Assembly (NCBI GenBank): GCA_030602265.1
Contig: JAUWAB010000008.1
Location: forward strand, 1 to 64,000
Source of the DNA: Prolixibacteraceae bacterium
GTDB taxonomy: Bacteria > Bacteroidota > Bacteroidia > Bacteroidales > Prolixibacteraceae
Length of the DNA: 64,000 bases
Direction of reading: 5' to 3'
Position 1 is the stretch's first letter. Each line of letters opens with the position of its first letter. Shown piece after piece: positions 15,500 through 23,505 of the stretch. The position numbers and the translations under genes are program-made. The notes under the pieces are model-generated. The model ran no database searches. It saw only the letters and a program-made list of their open reading frames with translations, and was not told the origin of the DNA.

Positions 15500-16870
15500 A
15501 TGAGTGTAACAACAGACAATAACGACCTCTCCCTGCGTATGGCAGGCCATTTCCGGGATATTGAACCCGGTCTGGCCAAAGGCAGTCCAGAGATATTGAA
15601 CACCCACCGGAAAAAGGCTTTCCGGGATTTCGTGGCACAGGGGATTCCTACACGAAAGTCGGAAAATTATAAATATACTAACCTTCAGCCGGCATTTTCC
15701 CGTGAATACCAGTTTCTTCACGAAAAAACGGAGAAGGAATTCCACCTCGAAGAGGTTTTCAAGTGCGATGTCCCTCAGCTGGACACCCATCTGGTTACCA
15801 TTCTGAATGGTTGGTTTTATCAGGAGGCAGATATTAAAGGCATCCTTCCGGAGAATGTAATCCTGGAAAGCCTTGAAAAAGTGGCTGTCATGAAACCGGA
15901 ACTACTGAAGGTACACTATGGCCAATTAGCCGATACGGAAGCTGATCCGATGGTTGCCCTGAATACGGCTTTCGCCCGTGACGGATATTTCCTGCGTGTT
16001 CCGAAAAACACTAAAGTGGAAAGTCCCATCCAGATTATCAGCCTGTTGCAATCTGACTGCGACACTTATGTCACCCAGCGTAACCTGATTGTGGTGGAGC
16101 CGGGTGCAGAAGTAACCCTGATCCTGTGTGACCATACCCTGAACCTCCATAATTACCTCAGTAACTCAGTAACAGAAATTTTTGTTGGCGAGAATGCGGT
16201 GGTGAATTACTACACCGTTCAGAACCAGCACAATAACGCGACGGCGGTGAACTCCGTGTATGTACATCAGGAACAAAACTCACAGGCCAATACCAATACC
16301 ATTACCCTGCATGGAGGACTGGTACGTAACAACCTGAAGGTTATTCTTGCCGGGGAAAACGGAGAGGCCAATGTGTACGGCATGGCCTTCCTCGACCGCA
16401 AGCAGCATGTCGACAATTTCACCCAGCTGGTGCATGCCATGCCCCATTGTCAGAGCAATCAGCTTTACAAGCATATTCTGGATGACGAATCCACCGGTGC
16501 ATTTTCAGGTCGCATCAATGTAAAGAGGGATGCCCAGAAAACCAACGCCTTCCAGCGGAATAACAACCTGTTGCTCACCGACAAGGCCCAGATGCAGACC
16601 AAGCCACAGCTGATCATTGAAGCGGATGACGTGAAATGTTCGCATGGGGCAACCATAGGCCAGATCGACGAAGATGCCCTCTTCTACCTTCGCAGCCGTG
16701 GCATTGAGGAGAAACAGGCACGCCTGATGATGATGAACGCATTTTCATATGAAGTAGTTCAGAACATCAAAGTAGAACCACTTCGCGACCGCATCGACGA
16801 ACTGATCGAAAAACGACTGAGAGGTGATGTGGCCCGTTGCCATGAATGTGCCTATCAATGTGACTGCTGA
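15500..16870 (+). CDS. sufD: Fe-S cluster assembly protein SufD
   Basis: 456 residues. SufD features include RKSENYKYTNL near the N terminus, the beta-helix core (VEPGAEVTLILCDHTL), DVKCSHGATIGQIDEDALFYLRSRGI and a C-terminal Cys-rich tail CHECAYQCDC. It pairs with SufB and SufC; the SHGATIG segment carries the His at the SufB-SufD interface. The gap to the chosen sufS start is 13 bp. Confidence 0.96.
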   Translation: MSVTTDNNDLSLRMAGHFRDIEPGLAKGSPEILNTHRKKAFRDFVAQGIPTRKSENYKYTNLQPAFSREYQFLHEKTEKEFHLEEVFKCDVPQLDTHLVTILNGWFYQEADIKGILPENVILESLEKVAVMKPELLKVHYGQLADTEADPMVALNTAFARDGYFLRVPKNTKVESPIQIISLLQSDCDTYVTQRNLIVVEPGAEVTLILCDHTLNLHNYLSNSVTEIFVGENAVVNYYTVQNQHNNATAVNSVYVHQEQNSQANTNTITLHGGLVRNNLKVILAGENGEANVYGMAFLDRKQHVDNFTQLVHAMPHCQSNQLYKHILDDESTGAFSGRINVKRDAQKTNAFQRNNNLLLTDKAQMQTKPQLIIEADDVKCSHGATIGQIDEDALFYLRSRGIEEKQARLMMMNAFSYEVVQNIKVEPLRDRIDELIEKRLRGDVARCHECAYQCDC

Positions 16871-16883
16871 GAAAAAACCAACA

Positions 16884-18107
16884 ATGTCTTTAAACATCAA
16901 ACATATTCGCGACCAGTTCCCTATCCTGAAACAACAGGTTTATGGCAAGCCGCTGGTTTATTTAGACAGTGCAGCCTCGGCACACAAGGTAGTCGATGTA
17001 TTGCTGGCGGAAAGGCGGCTTACCATCGATTACTATGGGAACATCCACCGGGCCGCCCATTATATGGCCGACAAGGCTACTGCCGATTTTGAGGCAGTGA
17101 GGACCCAGGTAGCGGAGTTTCTGGGTGCTGAAGGCAGGGAAGAGATCATTTTTACCAAAGGCACCACGGAAAGCATCAACCTGGTGGCTTTTTCCTTTGG
17201 CGAAGCGTTTGCCCAACCTGGCGATGAGATTATCGTGTCGGAAATGGAACACCATTCCAACATTGTTCCCTGGCAGCTGATGGCGGAGAGGAAACAGGCC
17301 CGGGTGGTGATGCTGCCTTTCGCTGATGACGGCGAATTACGGATGGACCTGCTGCCCGGACTGATCACGCCCCGAACAAAGATGATTGCGGTCACCCATG
17401 TTTCCAACGTATTGGGAACCATCAACCCAATCCGGGAAATTACAGAGCTTGCGCATGCGCATGGGGTAAAGGTGCTGGTCGACGGTGCCCAGGCCGTTCA
17501 GCATATGCCGGTAAATGTAAGAGAACTTGGTGCGGACTTCTATACCTTCTCATCCCACAAAATTTACGGACCCAACGGTGTTGGGGTGCTCTACGGAAGA
17601 AGGGATTTGCTCGAAGTCATGCCCCCTTACCAGGGTGGAGGCGAAATGATCGCCGAAGTGAGCTTCACCAAAACGACCTTCAACGAGTTGCCCTATAAAT
17701 TCGAAGCCGGTACACCGCATATTACCGGCGTGGCCGGATTAGGCGCCGCCTTGCGTTTTATCACGGAAGCGGGCATTGGTAACATCGCCGAACACGAACA
17801 GGAATTGCTCCGCTATGCCACCGAAAAACTGCTTACCATCGAAGGAATGAGCATTTTCGGAACCAGCCCCCGTAAATCAGGAGTTATCTCCTTCAATATC
17901 GAAGGGATCCACCCATACGATGCAGGCATGCTCCTCGACAAGATGGGAATAGCCGTAAGAACAGGCCACCATTGTGCCGATCCGGTAATGGAACACTATA
18001 AAATTCCGGGTACTATACGTATCAGTTTTGGGATCTACAATACCCGGGAAGAGATCGACCAATTTTTTGAAGCCCTGAAAAAAGTAATACAGATTTTAGG
18101 CAAATAG
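16884..18107 (+). CDS. sufS: cysteine desulfurase SufS
   Basis: 407 residues from ATG 16884, where the family starts (IKHIRDQFPIL); an ATG at 16824 would overlap sufD. The PLP lysine is K226 in SSHKIYGPNG, and the persulfide cysteine is C364 in RTGHHCADPV. The enzyme takes sulfur from cysteine for cluster assembly and needs SufE, encoded separately at 21304-21732, as acceptor. It is the last gene of sufBCDS. Confidence 0.97.
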   Translation: MSLNIKHIRDQFPILKQQVYGKPLVYLDSAASAHKVVDVLLAERRLTIDYYGNIHRAAHYMADKATADFEAVRTQVAEFLGAEGREEIIFTKGTTESINLVAFSFGEAFAQPGDEIIVSEMEHHSNIVPWQLMAERKQARVVMLPFADDGELRMDLLPGLITPRTKMIAVTHVSNVLGTINPIREITELAHAHGVKVLVDGAQAVQHMPVNVRELGADFYTFSSHKIYGPNGVGVLYGRRDLLEVMPPYQGGGEMIAEVSFTKTTFNELPYKFEAGTPHITGVAGLGAALRFITEAGIGNIAEHEQELLRYATEKLLTIEGMSIFGTSPRKSGVISFNIEGIHPYDAGMLLDKMGIAVRTGHHCADPVMEHYKIPGTIRISFGIYNTREEIDQFFEALKKVIQILGK

Positions 18108-18195
18108 CGTTACTTTGCGGAGATTGTTTCCTGAATTCCCGGCAGGCTGATCCTGACACCGGGAATCTGTCAGATTTGTTTCAAAAACCAGAATT

Positions 18196-19173
18196 ATGCT
18201 ATCCGGAAAATATCTTCCCGACTGGTTCATTACCGGTTTATTGTTCATGATTGTGGCAGCCTGGCTGGTTCCGGGGATCGGAATGACCGAGACCCTGGTC
18301 AACCTGGGGAATGTTATTGATGCAGGGGTTATACTGATTTTCTTCTTTTACGGCTTGAAACTCGATCCTGAAAAACTCAGGAGAGGTATGAGCAACTGGA
18401 GGATGCACCTGGCTGTGCAGTCAACTACTTTTATTATTTTCCCACTGCTGATTCTGCCATTCTACCCAATTTTCAGGGATACTCCCCGGGAAATTTTCTG
18501 GACTGGCATGTTCTTTCTGGCAGCCCTCCCTTCTACTGTGTCGTCCTCGGTGGTTATGGTGTCGATCGCCGGCGGTAATATTCCCGGAGCAATTTTCAAT
18601 GCCAGTATATCAGGAATAATCGGAATAATCATGACCCCTTTCTGGATGGGACTTTTCCTGACCAGCCAGTCCGCAGGATTTGAATTCGGCCATGTCATTG
18701 TTCAGCTGGTCACCCAGATAATCATGCCGGTAGCAGCCGGTCTCCTGCTTCACCAATATTTTGTCCGCTGGGTAACCAGGCATTTGCCGAAGTTGGCCAT
18801 GTTCGATAAAATCATCATTTTACTGATCGTATATGAATCATTCAGCCACAGTTTTATGGCAGGCATATTCAGTCAGGTAAGCTGGCTGGCGCTTATTCTG
18901 TTATGTGTTGCGGTAATTATTTTGTTCTTTGTGGTCATGTACCTGACCAGACTCATGGCAAAACTGCTGAAGTTTAAACGGGAAGACATGATCACCCTGG
19001 TTTTTGCAGGGTCAAAGAAATCGCTGGTTCACGGATCTGTATTTGCCAGTGTTCTTTTCGCGGGGATCAGCGGCGCCGGAATTTACCTTCTGCCCATTAT
19101 GATCTATCATGCCTTCCAGCTGTTTTACATCAGTGTGGTTGCCCGCAGGATGGCGCTGGCAACTATTCTGTGA
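18196..19173 (+). CDS. bile acid:sodium symporter family protein, SLC10A7/YfeH-like
   Basis: 325 residues with about ten hydrophobic segments. The starting DWFITGLLFMIVAAWLVPGIG and the core LIFFFYGLKLDPEKLRRGM resemble the SBF-like (SLC10A7/YfeH) branch. The late segment TLVFAGSKKSLVHGSVFASVLF matches the second crossing region of that branch. Substrate is unknown. Its end overlaps the convergent gene 19163-20413 by 11 bp. It follows sufS by 88 bp and could be read through from the suf operon. Confidence 0.85.
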   Translation: MLSGKYLPDWFITGLLFMIVAAWLVPGIGMTETLVNLGNVIDAGVILIFFFYGLKLDPEKLRRGMSNWRMHLAVQSTTFIIFPLLILPFYPIFRDTPREIFWTGMFFLAALPSTVSSSVVMVSIAGGNIPGAIFNASISGIIGIIMTPFWMGLFLTSQSAGFEFGHVIVQLVTQIIMPVAAGLLLHQYFVRWVTRHLPKLAMFDKIIILLIVYESFSHSFMAGIFSQVSWLALILLCVAVIILFFVVMYLTRLMAKLLKFKREDMITLVFAGSKKSLVHGSVFASVLFAGISGAGIYLLPIMIYHAFQLFYISVVARRMALATIL

Positions 19174-20413
19174 CATCATTATCCACCATTTTGAAAACCT
19201 GGTTCCAGGATTCTTCACACCGGCTTAATTCGTGGAGTTTGTTATACACCAGGCTTCTTCCCCTCCTGAAGTTTTCATAAGGTGCGGTATCCACCCCCCA
19301 TTCAACCGTAATCAACTGAATATCCGCATCATTTCTGGTATTATCAATGATGGCCGGATTGATCCTGGCCACCGGATTGGAACCGGGATGTCCGGGCGGT
19401 GTAAGTCCTGAAGTGTTCATCATTTCTGATTCGGACCAATGAGCCTGGGAACGTCTTTCCGAAGGGTTCATGGCGTTAAGCTCGGCACGCAGTTTCCGTA
19501 TTCCTTCCTGCCAGACATTCACCTGCATGGTCAGGAACCGCGACAGGGAAAAAACAGCAGAACTGTCGGTACGGCCAAGCGCCAGTCTTTTCTCAGCCTC
19601 TTCGTAATTATCTTTCAGCTTCCTGGCTAACAAAGGATCAAACCTGTTCATCCGTTTGTATGCCTCCTCAAAATCAGCCCTGCGGAGCAAGCTGTCGGCC
19701 TTGGATGCTGAAAGAAGTGTCTCCCTGGAGGCAGGCATAGACGCATACCGCTCATCATCAGCAATAAACTCACTGAAATGACGGATCAAAGTCATAATAA
19801 AATCCTCCCTGGTTACCGGCAGGTAAAGAGGAATATTTTCTGCACTTACTATGGTTACTTCCTGTTGTGCCTGCGGAAACCGGTAAACCGGAAATCCGAG
19901 GAACTCAGACACCTTTCTTGGCTGAATCCAGATATCGTCCATGATATGAGTGCCAGCCAGTTTACCGGGATTATTAAAGGTCAGGGTAACCGAGGCATCC
20001 GTTGTTTTATCATAACAAGGTTTCTCATTGCATACCAACGTTACAAAAAGCTCCAGTTTTAAGGTGCCGCTTAGTGATTCGTTTCGGTGAAACTCAACCG
20101 GGGGCTGGATCCCTGAGCGGACAACCAGCTTAAAGCCCTGGGGTGGATGAAACATCGCACACGCCTTGATGACCGCTGCCGCAGCAGAAAGGTTTTCCCG
20201 CATGGGTCCGACGAGCCGCAACTGCTGCCGGGTAAACTCAGCCGACGACTCAGAGTATTCCTCGACCGGACCGTCGATAAATGGCATAAACCGTTCCCCC
20301 CGGTACAGGATGATCTCATCGGAGAATACCGGTGTGGTCTGGGCCATCGCCTGAAACACCAGAAGTAATAGTCCTGCCAGGCAGGTCAAAGCTGATTTAC
20401 TCAACACACGCAT
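19163..20413 (-). CDS. secreted protein of unknown function
   Basis: 416 residues from the ATG at 20413, which places a clean signal peptide (SALTCLAGLLLLVFQAMAQ) at the N terminus; an upstream start adds a Cys-rich stretch and is less likely. The body has no motif I recognise. There is one CNEKPCYDK pair of cysteines, a helical charged middle (about residues 215-330) and a C-terminal VEWGVDTAPYENFRRGR segment. It is probably periplasmic or surface-located. It overlaps the 3' end of the SLC10A7-like gene by 11 bp. Confidence 0.65.
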   Translation of the reverse strand: MRVLSKSALTCLAGLLLLVFQAMAQTTPVFSDEIILYRGERFMPFIDGPVEEYSESSAEFTRQQLRLVGPMRENLSAAAAVIKACAMFHPPQGFKLVVRSGIQPPVEFHRNESLSGTLKLELFVTLVCNEKPCYDKTTDASVTLTFNNPGKLAGTHIMDDIWIQPRKVSEFLGFPVYRFPQAQQEVTIVSAENIPLYLPVTREDFIMTLIRHFSEFIADDERYASMPASRETLLSASKADSLLRRADFEEAYKRMNRFDPLLARKLKDNYEEAEKRLALGRTDSSAVFSLSRFLTMQVNVWQEGIRKLRAELNAMNPSERRSQAHWSESEMMNTSGLTPPGHPGSNPVARINPAIIDNTRNDADIQLITVEWGVDTAPYENFRRGRSLVYNKLHELSRCEESWNQVFKMVDNDVTE

Positions 20414-20455
20414 AGAATATCGGACAAAAGTTAAATGGCAAGCCAAACACAAATT

Positions 20456-20513
20456 AAGCACAAAGTACACAATCTGAAAGCAATAAAAGAAAAAATTGTG
20501 CGACTTTGTGCTT
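20456..20513 (-). terminator. long inverted repeat downstream of rubrerythrin
   Basis: AAGCACAAAGT and CACAAT (20456-20473) pair with ATTGTG and ACTTTGTGCTT (20495-20513): an 11-bp outer and a 6-bp inner stem with a 21-base loop. It lies 3' of rubrerythrin and 5' of the unknown secreted gene. It may be a terminator, though no strong T tract follows, or a regulatory hairpin. Confidence 0.45.
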
Positions 20514-20562
20514 ATATAATTCCGGATAATTCAGCCCGGAAACTACGGATCACCGAAACCCA

Positions 20563-21138
20563 TCAGTAATTAATGCATTCGAGCTCAAAATAGGCCTGGG
20601 AATGCTCACATGCCGGACACTTTTTGGGTGGTTTGGCCGATTCATGCAGAAATCCGCATACACGGCATTTCCAGACAACCTTGCCCTCTCTTTCGAAGAC
20701 CTTACCTTCGGCAAGGTTAGCGTAAAGCTTTTCATAACGCTCCTCATGGGCTTTCTCTACCTTGGCGATGGTCTTGAATACGGTGGCAATCTGTTTGAAG
20801 CCCTCTTCCTCGGCTATTCTTGCGAACTCAGGATAGAGCATAGTCCACTCCTCATTCTCCCCTTCAGCAGCTGCTTTAAGATTTTCGAGGGTTGTCCCTA
20901 CTTTCCCTGCGGGATAGGTAGCGGTAATCTCCACCATTCTTCCCTCTAAAAATTTAAAAAACCGCTCTGCATGAGCCTTTTCATTGATGGCAGTCTCCTC
21001 AAAAAGGGCAGCAATCTGTTCCAAACCCTCTTCCCGGGCCTTGGCTGCAAAAAATTCGTAACGGTTACGTGCCTGGGATTCCCCGGCGAACGCCTTCAGC
21101 AGGTTCTGTTCAGTCCTTGTTCCGGCTAATGATTCCAT
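20563..21138 (-). CDS. rbr: rubrerythrin
   Basis: 191 residues from ATG 21138 (MESLAGTRTEQNLLKAF); an upstream in-frame ATG is less likely. The ferritin-like diiron domain has the EKAHAERFF and EKAHEERYEKLY metal ligands. The C-terminal rubredoxin domain has CRVCGF and CPACE for one iron. It reduces hydrogen peroxide in oxygen-sensitive bacteria. It is divergent from sufE. Confidence 0.96.
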   Translation of the reverse strand: MESLAGTRTEQNLLKAFAGESQARNRYEFFAAKAREEGLEQIAALFEETAINEKAHAERFFKFLEGRMVEITATYPAGKVGTTLENLKAAAEGENEEWTMLYPEFARIAEEEGFKQIATVFKTIAKVEKAHEERYEKLYANLAEGKVFEREGKVVWKCRVCGFLHESAKPPKKCPACEHSQAYFELECINY

Positions 21139-21246
21139 ATATCTTATAATTTTTGGTTTTATTGACATAAAAATAAACAAATGTCTCTTTCACCATATAT
21201 CCGACCGTTAATTTAGAAGCAGTCCAAACAAATTAAGTCCAATTAA

Positions 21247-21278
21247 TTTGCCGGAAAATGAAAAATTCCGACATTTGC
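21247..21278 (+). promoter_or_regulatory. promoter of sufE
   Basis: TTTG (21247-21250), 19 bases, then GACATTTGC (21270-21278). This matches the Bacteroidota consensus except for the first T of the -7 box. Confidence 0.6.
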
Positions 21279-21303
21279 ATCCTTAAATCAGCGCGTTTTT
21301 ATC

Positions 21304-21732
21304 ATGACCATGCAAGATGTACAAAAGGAGATACTTGAGGAGTTTTCAGTTTATGAAGACTGGATGGATAAATACGGATATCTGATTGAACTCGGAAACA
21401 ATCTGCCGGAATTACCTGCCGCTGAAAAAACGGATGAATTCCTGATCAGGGGATGCCAGTCGAGGGTATGGCTGGTACCTGAACTGAAGGACGGTAAAAT
21501 CTGGTTCCGGGGAGAAAGTGATGCGGTTATCGTTAAAGGACTGGTGGCCCTGCTATTGAGGGTCGCTTCAGGTAGAACCCCTAAAGAACTGATTGAGAAC
21601 GAGATGTATTTCGTTGATGAACTCGGGTTAAAACAGCACCTCTCTCCTACCCGCTCCAACGGCTTACTGGCCATGATAAAACAAATCAGGCTGTATGCTG
21701 TTGCTTATAACAAAGTCTTAGAAAGGAATTGA
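21304..21732 (+). CDS. sufE: SufE family sulfur acceptor
   Basis: 142 residues. The active cysteine is C51 in IRGCQSRVWL, the SufE hallmark. It takes sulfur from SufS and passes it to SufBCD. It is encoded about 3 kb from sufS, next to a SufT/MIP18-like gene that starts two bases after its stop. Confidence 0.95.
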   Translation: MTMQDVQKEILEEFSVYEDWMDKYGYLIELGNNLPELPAAEKTDEFLIRGCQSRVWLVPELKDGKIWFRGESDAVIVKGLVALLLRVASGRTPKELIENEMYFVDELGLKQHLSPTRSNGLLAMIKQIRLYAVAYNKVLERN

Positions 21733-21734
21733 CC

Positions 21735-22040
21735 ATGGATAAGAGATTAGACCAGATAATTGCCAACCTCAAAGATGTATATGATCCGGAAATTCCGGTG
21801 AATATTTACGATCTGGGGCTTATATATAACGTTGACATCGATGAGAATGATGTGGCCCATATCGTGATGACGCTAACAGCGCCCGGCTGTCCGGTGGCCG
21901 ATATGCTGCTGGAAGAAACACGGCACTCTGCCATCCTCGTTGAAGGCGTAAAGGATGCCAACGTCGAACTCACTTTCGATCCGCCCTGGGACAAATCGAT
22001 GATGAGTGAAGAAGCCCGGCTTGAACTTGGATTTTTCTGA
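21735..22040 (+). CDS. SufT / MIP18-family (DUF59) Fe-S maturation protein
   Basis: 101 residues from ATG 21735; a TTG at 21729 could add two residues. The motifs DPEIPVNIYDLGLIYNV and MTLTAPGCPVADML are typical of the DUF59 family, including its conserved Cys. Such proteins help mature Fe-S proteins. Its tight pairing with sufE supports that role. Confidence 0.92.
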   Translation: MDKRLDQIIANLKDVYDPEIPVNIYDLGLIYNVDIDENDVAHIVMTLTAPGCPVADMLLEETRHSAILVEGVKDANVELTFDPPWDKSMMSEEARLELGFF

Positions 22041-22050
22041 ATAAACCGTT

Positions 22051-22683
22051 TTATTTTGATTCACCTAAATAACCGCAATTCCGGTTATAGAATTGTACTA
22101 TTTCCACAGCATCACGACGTCTCAGATCCCTGTTGTCAATTCTTGCCGCCAGTTCCGGACAATCTTCAAAGTAGGTGGTCATATCACCACGAAAACCAAG
22201 CACACTCATCAGCCTGATATCATCCCCCCCCCTTTGCACCAGATATCTGTAACGGGTATATTCATGTTGCCCCACCATTGAAGTGCTGCCGGCATCCGGG
22301 ATAGTCTCCTTATAATAATTCCTGAAGAGTTTCATATGCCCATCGACCTCCAGCTTCAGAAACACATTGCGGTTGAAACTAAATTTCGGCCCCGGCATCC
22401 ATGTGTTCTTCCTCGCCAACATACGTACTTCCTCATCGTTGTACACAAAACGGATTTCGTCGCACTGTCCGGGCCGGAGAACTTTTTTGCGTCCCTGAGG
22501 ATCAAGATAGCGGATTTTGTACTGTATGGAAGGGTAATCAGGCTCAAAAGGAATGGAACCCCTGGGAACGAAAAAGACTACGTCACTGATGCCGTTTTCC
22601 GAAATAATTTTTCCGGGAAGTTTTTTTGCATGGGCAGAAAAGACGATCAGAACAGCGGCAAGAAAAATTAATATTGGTCTCAT
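22051..22683 (-). CDS. secreted protein of unknown function
   Basis: 210 residues with a signal peptide ending near SAHA. The mature part is basic and beta-rich (RKVLRPGQCDEIRFVYNDEEVRML, QHEYTRYRYLVQRGG) with an FEDCPELAARI segment near the end. No family was recognised. It converges on the SufT-like gene with 10 bp between the stops. Confidence 0.6.
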   Translation of the reverse strand: MRPILIFLAAVLIVFSAHAKKLPGKIISENGISDVVFFVPRGSIPFEPDYPSIQYKIRYLDPQGRKKVLRPGQCDEIRFVYNDEEVRMLARKNTWMPGPKFSFNRNVFLKLEVDGHMKLFRNYYKETIPDAGSTSMVGQHEYTRYRYLVQRGGDDIRLMSVLGFRGDMTTYFEDCPELAARIDNRDLRRRDAVEIVQFYNRNCGYLGESK

Positions 22684-23011
22684 AATCGGTTGTTTTAATG
22701 TATCAGGTTTTAATGAGGGTGCTCAACTATTATGCCAATCAGCAGTAATAACAGAACATATTAAACCAAATCCATGAAAGGATCACGGATAAACTGATGC
22801 TAAATACCGGTTAATGAAGTTTACTCCTCCTGAATTTTTTTTCATCAATCAATCCCCCCTGATTTGTGCATTCACCGGTAAGGATTCTCCATTGGCTGGA
22901 ATTCACTGTATTCCACTTTCAAAATGAGTAACCTTTGTTTCGTTATTCAGTCATAACGTACGAAAGAAAACATCAGAAACAGTCGATAAAAACATTAAAA
23001 AAAGTAAAACA
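22684..23011. other. gene-free stretch
   Basis: An AT-rich region holding the divergent starts of the genes on either side. TAACCTTTG at 22931-22939 is a near-match to the -7 element for the Trp-Met repeat protein. Nothing else was recognised. Confidence 0.5.
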
Positions 23012-23416
23012 ATGAAAGCAGGAATTTTTTCAACAGTAATGGCAGTTATCCTGACACTGGCAGTGTCCGCCGGAAACGCCGAAGCAAAAGGAAAAGAATT
23101 CAGAATTGCCTCATGCCTTGAAAACGCACTGGAACCCTCCATCAAACTGGAATCATGGATGATGAACGATCTGATATGGAACCGTACAGCCAGCTACGAA
23201 ATTACTGAAGAAAGAGATGAATTTCTGAATCTGGAAGAATGGATGATCCATCCGGCATTATGGGAAATAAATCCTGTTGAAGAAGCAACTCTCAGTATGG
23301 AACATTGGATGCTGGACGGTTCAAACTGGGTAAAAGCCGTGGATTATTCTGAACCGGCACCGGAGAAGGAGCTGGTAATGGAATCATGGATGACAGATGA
23401 AAGCAACTGGAAGTAA
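23012..23416 (+). CDS. small secreted protein with four Trp-Met repeats
   Basis: 134 residues with a signal peptide ending near NAEA. The mature part is four acidic repeats with the pattern hydrophobic-x-hydrophobic-E-x-W-M-x5-W. WM falls at residues 49-50, 77-78, 99-100 and 126-127, and the second Trp is always seven residues after the first. No family was named with certainty. It is probably a short-repeat periplasmic or surface protein. The inter-repeat linkers vary in length (28, 22 and 27 residue spacing). Confidence 0.75.
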   Translation: MKAGIFSTVMAVILTLAVSAGNAEAKGKEFRIASCLENALEPSIKLESWMMNDLIWNRTASYEITEERDEFLNLEEWMIHPALWEINPVEEATLSMEHWMLDGSNWVKAVDYSEPAPEKELVMESWMTDESNWK

Positions 23417-23465
23417 TTCTCTCATAGTCATAAAGTTTGAAAGGTTGAAATTTGGGTTTAACGAA

Positions 23466-23493
23466 GAAGAGGTTGTCAAATGGCAACCTCTTC
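23466..23493. terminator. terminator between convergent genes
   Basis: A perfect 10-bp stem GAAGAGGTTG / CAACCTCTTC with an eight-base loop lies between the stops of the Trp-Met repeat gene and pepD. The T tract is weak on both sides. Confidence 0.7.
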
Positions 23494-23505
23494 TCTTTAT
23501 ATCTG

